In this document: positions 59,390-64,000 of the stretch, one piece after another
How positions within the stretch are numbered: position 1 is the first letter of the stretch
Layout: the number at the start of each line of letters is the position of its first letter
Assembly: GCA_009782555.1 (NCBI GenBank)
Contig: WRIV01000004.1
Location: 62,001-126,000, forward strand
Direction: 5' to 3'
DNA length: 64,000 bases
Source: Treponema sp.
GTDB taxonomy: Bacteria > Spirochaetota > Spirochaetia > Treponematales > Breznakiellaceae
Translations under genes and position numbers: made by a program
The notes under the pieces: generated by a model
Database searches by the model: none
What the model was told of the DNA's origin: nothing
The model's input: only the letters and a program-made list of their open reading frames with translations

Positions 59390-60088
59390 TTAAATATTAT
59401 TATTAGGATTAAGGCTTTTAAAAATAGTAAACATTTCTTCGGCTTTTTTGGTGTCTCCTTTGATAGTATAGAGAGTTCCCAAAGCATAATATGCCATTAT
59501 AAAATCCGGATATAGATCCGATGCTTTTTCGTAGTCCTTTATTGCCGCATCAATATTGTTCAAAAGAAAATAAGCTGAACCGCGGTTAAAATATGCTTGA
59601 GAAAAATTCGGGCTTAATTTTATCACTTCGCTGTAAATTTCAACGGCTTTTTTAAAATCTTCTTTACCCAAATAGCCGTTCCCTATAATACTGTGTGCTA
59701 ACACAGTATTAATGCCCTGTTCGACACTTTCAATTAATGACGCAATCCCTTCGTCATAATTTTCTAATATAACAATACACTCATATCCGTAAGCAAAATA
59801 AATAAATTTCTCATCGAGTCTGCTGGCTGCAATATAATCCTGCAGAGCTTTTTGGGCATCATTTATATTATCGTAAGAATTGCCTCTGCCGATATAAGCA
59901 TCTGTGTATTCAGGGAAAAGTTCTATAGCCTGTGAAAATTCTTTTATGGCAGATAAAAAATCATTGTTATGATAAAATTCCATGCCCTTGTTGTAATGGC
60001 CTATAGCCTCTTCGTTCGGTGCGTCTGAGCCGGCACAAAGAGTGAAGGCGGCAAAAAATAAACATGAAATAAGGATGGATTTACGCAT
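59390..60088 (-). CDS. AT-rich TPR-repeat exported protein
   Basis: A 232-residue protein with a signal peptide ending in TLCAGS near residue 19 (a possible but poor lipobox) and five to six TPRs (AIGHYNKGMEFYHNNDFLSAIKEFSQAIEL, AYIGRGNSYDNINDAQKALQDY, IIGNGYLGKEDFKKAVEIYSEVIKL, AYFNRGSAYFLLNNIDAAIKDYEKA, AYYALGTLYTIKGDTKKAEEMFTI). The ATG at 60088 is chosen because GGGAG precedes it. The gene has far more A+T than its neighbours, so it may be a recent acquisition. Confidence 0.85.
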   Translation of the reverse strand: MRKSILISCLFFAAFTLCAGSDAPNEEAIGHYNKGMEFYHNNDFLSAIKEFSQAIELFPEYTDAYIGRGNSYDNINDAQKALQDYIAASRLDEKFIYFAYGYECIVILENYDEGIASLIESVEQGINTVLAHSIIGNGYLGKEDFKKAVEIYSEVIKLSPNFSQAYFNRGSAYFLLNNIDAAIKDYEKASDLYPDFIMAYYALGTLYTIKGDTKKAEEMFTIFKSLNPNNNI

Positions 60089-60159
60089 TATTTTTCTCCC
60101 AAAGAAATTATACTGAATAAAGGTCAAAACGGGAAGGGTTAAATATTTGGAGAGTATCC

Positions 60160-61029
60160 TTAGGGAATAGTTTTCTTTAATTCTTTTTTATCCAGCACGA
60201 TGGCGATCCGTCCTTCCATAAGGAGCCTTCGGTTATTTTCGCTGGACAGGATAAGGAGGGCATCTTCTTTGTCGATGATCAGGTCCGTGGGAACGGCCCC
60301 GAAGATTCCCTGAGCCATGATCCTTAGGGGGGTTTCTCCCACCCGCTTAATCAGGTCTTCGTCCATGCCGGAAGGAACGGCCCGCATTATGTTTTCCCGG
60401 CTGGCATAACGAACCAGTCCCAATTCCCGGCCAAGCTGCGGGTCCATCGTATTCCGCTCAAAGATCAAATTCATTTCGCTGTCCCAGATTTTTGGAAACA
60501 GGCAGGGGATGGCAAAGGCGGAAGAGGATCTGCCATGGACCGGCAGACTTTCGTCAGCAATGATGATGATCCCGGAATAATCCTGAACAGGGGTTGGGAT
60601 AAGGGGGATGGTGATCCTTTGGGCCCTGGAATGGCGGATCGCCTCGGCGCTTATGCCGGTAAGATTTACCAAATACCGGGCGCGGATGACGGAAAGATCC
60701 GGTGAAAGAAAAGGGGGAAAGCTGTGGATCATTCCCATAAAAGCGGCGGGGGACAGTTCGCCCCGGTCTATAAGATCTGCCACGGTAGAAGAAGAATCGG
60801 CCTGGATTTCAAAAATAAAGGGCTTGATAAGCTCCGGGAATTCATCTTCTAAAAGAGCTTCCGCATGGGATCTTCCGGCGGGGAGTTTTATTCCCGCCTT
60901 TTGCAGATCCAGGGTAAGGGCTGCGCTGAATTCCATCCGTTCCCATTCCAGGGTACCCTGTATAGTCATTTCCTGGGCATGGAGGTTTATGGACAACAGT
61001 GCAAAAAACAATAATAAAAAAACTTTCAT
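60160..61029 (-). CDS. FlgP/LPP20-like periplasmic protein
   Basis: A 289-residue exported protein (signal peptide about residues 1-18). The segment DYSGIIIIADESLPVHG near 160 and AIPCLFPKIWDSEMNLIFER near 185 follow the pattern of the LPP20/FlgP/FlgT family, in which a Tyr-Thr-Gly-Leu-Ile-Ile strand precedes a conserved Pro-x-Ile turn; the last part (AQGIFGAVPTDLIIDKEDALLILSSENNRRLLMEGRIAIVLD) is also similar. FlgP-type proteins build rings around the flagellar motor, though spirochaete orthology is not shown here. It starts inside the stop of the lytic transglycosylase gene (ATGA). Confidence 0.6.
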   Translation of the reverse strand: MKVFLLLFFALLSINLHAQEMTIQGTLEWERMEFSAALTLDLQKAGIKLPAGRSHAEALLEDEFPELIKPFIFEIQADSSSTVADLIDRGELSPAAFMGMIHSFPPFLSPDLSVIRARYLVNLTGISAEAIRHSRAQRITIPLIPTPVQDYSGIIIIADESLPVHGRSSSAFAIPCLFPKIWDSEMNLIFERNTMDPQLGRELGLVRYASRENIMRAVPSGMDEDLIKRVGETPLRIMAQGIFGAVPTDLIIDKEDALLILSSENNRRLLMEGRIAIVLDKKELKKTIP

Positions 61030-62393
61030 GGGCCCGCCGGTGTTTTTAGGGTACTTCCAACCCGTAGTATGTCATTAAGCCCCATGCCGTTGATCCGGGC
61101 CAGGGTTTCCGGGCTGGTTTTATAGGCCAGAGCGATGGACCAGAGAGTTTCCCCCCGTTTTACCAAATGGGTTCCGTTATAGGACACGGTATCCGGCGAT
61201 GCAATGCCCGGTACTGCCGTACTCAGTGCCGGTGATCCTGGTTCTTGTCTGGAAGCACCGGCAACTTCTCTTAAGGCGGGAATAATAAGCCGTTGTCCAA
61301 TTTTCAGGTACCGGTCCTGGAGGCCAGGATTGTTGCTGCGTATCTGGCTTTCTGTAACTCCATAGTGGCGGGCAATCCCCGAAAGGGTGTCCCCGGATCG
61401 GATCGTATGAAAGTAATATTTGATCAAGGTTAATTCCGGGTTTTCCAGAACCGAAGCAATGACCTTGGCATACATGGCGGGGACTTTGATATGATAACCG
61501 GGATCCGGCGGGGTGATGCCATAGTTTAGTTCCCCGTTGGCGTTTTTTAGATCAAATCCGGAAAGGTCCGCATGGTCCGCCACCAGCTTCAAATCAACCG
61601 AACGGCCCACGGGGATCCGTGTCCACTGAGGATCTTCCGGCCATGCCGGTTCAATGCCATAACGGCGATGATTTGATAAAACCCAGGACACCGCCAGTAA
61701 CCGGGGGATGTATTGGATTGTTTCATTCTTAAAGGCTTTGCGGCGGCATAGTTCCCAATAGTCCGCACCGGGATATTTTTTCTGTGCGTTAAGGACCGTC
61801 CCCAGCCCGGCGTTGTAGGCCGCCAAGGCCAGTTCCCAACTCCCCACCCGTTTGTATTCGGCTTCCAGTTTGTCGAGGGCCCCCACGGTGGATTTCCAGA
61901 AATCCCGGCGCTCATCCATCCATTCGTTGATCTTCATGTTATAGGGACCTATGCTGTTTCGCATAAACTGCCAGAGTCCCGTGGCTCCGGAACGGCTTAC
62001 GGCACTCATCGAATAGGCCGATTCAATTACCGGAAGATAAATCAATTCCTGGGGCAGACCCCGCCGTTCAACCTCGCCCCTGACAAAAGCCAGATAGGGT
62101 TCGCTCCGTTTTATAACCGCGGCAAGCCAGTTTTTTCCGCTCCTGGCGGTGAATTGTTCTATGTATTTTTGGGTCAGGGGTTCATCAAAGCCGGTAAGGA
62201 TAAAAAGCTGCTGCTGTTCTTCATGGGGCTTGGCAATGTACGGGTGAACTTTTGGGATCTGCCGGATGGGCCGAGCCGGTCCTTCGTTGATGCTTGTCTG
62301 TTCCGGTTCATCCGGCTTATGGTCTGCTAATTCCTCCGCCCCGGTAATAAAAGGAACAGCACAGGCAAGAAGGATAACAAGGGCTTTTTTCAT
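61026..62393 (-). CDS. MltD-type lytic transglycosylase with two LysM domains
   Basis: A 455-residue exported murein hydrolase that cleaves glycan strands with 1,6-anhydro product. After a signal peptide (MKKALVILLACAVPF) comes an SLT domain (about 105-225): LPQELIYLPVIESAYS with the catalytic Glu, GATGLWQFM, LALAAYNAGLGTV. Two LysM domains follow (about 335-380, YYFHTIRSGDTLSGIARHYGV; and about 410-455, HLVKRGETLWSIALAYKTS), which bind peptidoglycan. The ATG at 62393 gives a classical signal peptide; an upstream in-frame ATG at 62414 has GGGA seven bases before it and is the alternative. Confidence 0.92.
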   Translation of the reverse strand: MKKALVILLACAVPFITGAEELADHKPDEPEQTSINEGPARPIRQIPKVHPYIAKPHEEQQQLFILTGFDEPLTQKYIEQFTARSGKNWLAAVIKRSEPYLAFVRGEVERRGLPQELIYLPVIESAYSMSAVSRSGATGLWQFMRNSIGPYNMKINEWMDERRDFWKSTVGALDKLEAEYKRVGSWELALAAYNAGLGTVLNAQKKYPGADYWELCRRKAFKNETIQYIPRLLAVSWVLSNHRRYGIEPAWPEDPQWTRIPVGRSVDLKLVADHADLSGFDLKNANGELNYGITPPDPGYHIKVPAMYAKVIASVLENPELTLIKYYFHTIRSGDTLSGIARHYGVTESQIRSNNPGLQDRYLKIGQRLIIPALREVAGASRQEPGSPALSTAVPGIASPDTVSYNGTHLVKRGETLWSIALAYKTSPETLARINGMGLNDILRVGSTLKTPAGP

Positions 62394-62426
62394 CGTATTA
62401 TGCCATATTAGCATGAGCCGTTCCCA

Positions 62427-62456
62427 TTGGCAAGGGCAGGAGAGTATTGGTATACT
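62427..62456 (+). promoter_or_regulatory. Promoter with extended -10 for the 62464 membrane gene
   Basis: TTGGCA (62427-62432), an 18-base spacer and TATACT (62451-62456) preceded by TG-g (extended -10). Transcription should start at about the ATG at 62464. Confidence 0.6.
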
Positions 62457-62463
62457 TATGTAT

Positions 62464-63018
62464 ATGTACCATTTCCGCCGTTTTGCCGCTCAAATTGTAT
62501 TTATAACCGGCATTATTTTTATGATCCTCGGCATTTTTTACCTGCTGGGGAACATGACCGGCATTTCCCGCCTCTCAGTATTTTGGTCCTTTCTTTTTGT
62601 TATTATCGGCGCCCTTTGCGCTGTTTTAGCCATAAAACTTAATAAACGGCCGGTGTACCTTTTTTTTGCCTCCTTTTTTATTTTGATGGGGAGCTTTTTG
62701 CTGCTTTCCGCCCTGCAAATCATCCCCATAACCTTGGCCCAGGGTTGGCCCCTGCTTTCGGTTTTTGCAGGACTTGCTCTGCTTCCTGCGGGGTGGCGTC
62801 ATTACAGGGCTGTCAGTTACCGTTACCTGATTCCGTCCCTGGCCTTTGCCGCCCTGGGCTGTATCCTGTTGTTTTTTTCGTTCAAGGTGGCACCCTTTTC
62901 GTTCAGGCGGTTTATCATTAGCTGGTGGCCCCTGCTTTTGGTAATTACCGGGATTATTCTGGTACTCCTTTCCCTCAGTTCCAAGGGAAATAGTAAAACC
63001 GGGAACAAAGCTCAGTGA
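62464..63018 (+). CDS. Small membrane protein, six predicted helices
   Basis: A 184-residue hydrophobic protein with helices about every 25 residues (VFITGIIFMILGIFYLL, FWSFLFVIIGALCAVLAI, LFFASFFILMGSFLLLSAL, GWPLLSVFAGLALLPAGW, LAFAALGCILLFFSF, WPLLLVITGIILVLLSL). The layout of paired helices with W-P-L repeats (GWPLL, WWPLL) is like LiaF/DUF5668-type membrane proteins, but no function can be named. The ATG at 62464 lies seven bases after the -10 box; an ATG at 62458 is too close to it. The last gene starts within its stop. Confidence 0.7.
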   Translation: MYHFRRFAAQIVFITGIIFMILGIFYLLGNMTGISRLSVFWSFLFVIIGALCAVLAIKLNKRPVYLFFASFFILMGSFLLLSALQIIPITLAQGWPLLSVFAGLALLPAGWRHYRAVSYRYLIPSLAFAALGCILLFFSFKVAPFSFRRFIISWWPLLLVITGIILVLLSLSSKGNSKTGNKAQ

Positions 63019-64000
63019 TCACCCCTGAGGGGGACCTCACATTCCCGGTGCAATACTCATTTCTGTTTGTTCGGCGCTGCATTTCGGTTGCCCCGGCGGT
63101 TTTTTTAGGGTTACTTATTGCCTGCGGTTCTGCGCCTGAAAATCTACAGGATGAAATGAACCTTCCGCCATCTGCTGCTGTTCAAACTCCTCCTGTTGAA
63201 AGAAATCCTTCGGTTGAACGAAGGAACAATTCTCCAAATGATGATCCGCGCCGTCAAGTTGAATTGGGGTCTCCCTCATCGCTTGCCAGAGCTGCGGAGC
63301 TGATACAGAACCTGGAACCTTCCGAACAAACTAAATCCGGCATGGCGGCTTTGGGGGCCGCCGCGTTGGCCATTCTCCGGGTTGTTTATCCCGATTTGGA
63401 AGTGACTTTTCCCGTTCAGGAAGCCCCGGCCAACACCGTCTATTTTCGGATCCTTCGTGATGCCGGGCGGGGAATCTATACGGCCCCTCTTTCTGATTCC
63501 CAGGATTTTTTGGATCATGTGTTGCCATTTCTTGCCTACTATTCCGAAAATATTTCTGCCGGTCCGGATAAACTGCGAAGTACCCTTCCTCATCTGGAAA
63601 AAGCGGCCCGTCTTAACGGCGCTTCGGTTCTGCCGTCCCTGTTCCGGGGTTTTGCGCTGGAAAAAACAGGAGACCATGCCCAGGCCGCCGCTGCCTACCG
63701 CCGGGTCCTGGAACTGGATGGAGGCTGTTATCCTGCGGAACTGGGACTGGCCCGGATCCTTCATGCCCAGGGAAATTTTGATGAGGAACAAAACCTGCTC
63801 AACGGCCTTTCGGGACGATACCCTGACAGTATTAGCGTCCGGAAACAACTGGCCCGGCTTTATGCGATACAGCAGAACTGGCAGCGGGCCGGCCCATTAA
63901 TTGAAACGATCCTGGCCCGGAACAGCCGGGATGGTGAATTCCTTCTGCTCAGGGCCAGAATTCTTTTGGATCAAGGCCTTTTTCAGCAAGCCCAGCAGTC
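63015..64000 (+). CDS. TPR-repeat lipoprotein, 3' truncated by window edge
   Basis: An open frame continues to the last base of the window, at least 328 codons. A GTG at 63015 overlaps the previous stop (GTGA); a second in-frame GTG at 63048 gives a more typical signal peptide that begins MQYSFLFVRRC. Either way a lipobox LIAC follows (Cys near residue 37 from the first GTG). Behind it come a Pro/Asn/Arg-rich linker, a middle domain (AALAILRVVYPDLEVTFPVQ, VYFRILRDAGRGIYTAPLSD) and TPRs (ALEKTGDHAQAAAAYRRVLEL, GLARILHAQGNFDEEQNLL, LYAIQQNWQRAGPLIETIL). The role is unknown; it belongs to the envelope TPR lipoproteins that are common in this window. Confidence 0.85.
   Translation, partial: MITPEGDLTFPVQYSFLFVRRCISVAPAVFLGLLIACGSAPENLQDEMNLPPSAAVQTPPVERNPSVERRNNSPNDDPRRQVELGSPSSLARAAELIQNLEPSEQTKSGMAALGAAALAILRVVYPDLEVTFPVQEAPANTVYFRILRDAGRGIYTAPLSDSQDFLDHVLPFLAYYSENISAGPDKLRSTLPHLEKAARLNGASVLPSLFRGFALEKTGDHAQAAAAYRRVLELDGGCYPAELGLARILHAQGNFDEEQNLLNGLSGRYPDSISVRKQLARLYAIQQNWQRAGPLIETILARNSRDGEFLLLRARILLDQGLFQQAQQ

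Overview
This 64 kb window comes from a spirochaete, most likely a free-living or gut-associated Treponema with near-balanced GC content (a termite-gut relative would fit, but that is inference). The pointers are a p83/100-family antigen gene at 37409-39166, many TPR lipoproteins, a deviant N-type P-loop in CoaE of a kind I associate with treponemes, a FlgP/LPP20-like periplasmic protein, a Cache-type chemoreceptor and HD-GYP regulators. No rRNA, tRNA, CRISPR array, insertion sequence or prophage is visible. Genes are dense and mostly arranged in short overlapping operons.

Layout. 1-3678: end of a purine operon (purM, purN, purH), then a dCMP deaminase. 3723-7166 (minus): a TAXI-type TRAP uptake system (binding lipoprotein, DUF1850 protein, fused permease). 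7234-9335: family II pyrophosphatase with CBS/DRTGG domains and a lone receiver protein. 9346-12021 (minus): an AT-richer set of small proteins (CYTH, YiiX-like hydrolase, DUF4878 lipoprotein, a possible 31-residue YtxH-like peptide, membrane and PH-like proteins). 12197-19334 (plus): an orphan Cas2-like gene, prfB with its programmed frameshift, a PEGA protein, ftsY, an unknown exported protein and the LolC/E-LolD pair. 19383-25836: polA with an in-frame repeat, a sugar isomerase-like gene, a TPR lipoprotein, coaE and a SPOR protein. 26030-30320: SpoIID-like protein back to back with rpoN-hpf, and an XRE regulator. 30536-36702: a chemoreceptor, a hybrid kinase with HPt and an HD-GYP regulator. 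36815-48089: nitroreductase, p83/100, an Ldh-type dehydrogenase, a PQQ/HEAT protein, an alpha/beta hydrolase, poly(A) polymerase, a peptidase-MA-like TPR protein, a P-loop/Asp23-like fusion, tag and an rRNA/tRNA pseudouridine synthase. 48138-54606: a DUF212 protein and then rnfC-D-G-E-A plus a GH57-like gene. 54622-64000: DUF3795 protein, metG, two decayed small genes, a FemAB-type protein, TPR protein, FlgP-like protein, LysM lytic transglycosylase, a membrane protein and an open-ended TPR lipoprotein.

The most unusual segment is 48653-54606. One promoter appears to drive an Rnf-like operon in which every membrane subunit has lost recognisable cofactor attachment or cluster residues, rnfB is absent, and the terminal GH57-like protein has lost both catalytic acids. 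RnfC alone keeps its two [4Fe-4S] motifs. This looks like a complex derived from Rnf by loss of its electron path, paired with a non-catalytic carbohydrate-binding-type protein. A second recurring theme is initiation: several genes (dCMP deaminase, cas2-like, polA, the 42147/42176 divergent pair, metG and the 62464 membrane gene) have a good -10 box ending only 4-9 bases before the start codon and no Shine-Dalgarno sequence, which predicts leaderless mRNAs, whereas operon-internal genes carry clear Shine-Dalgarno sequences.
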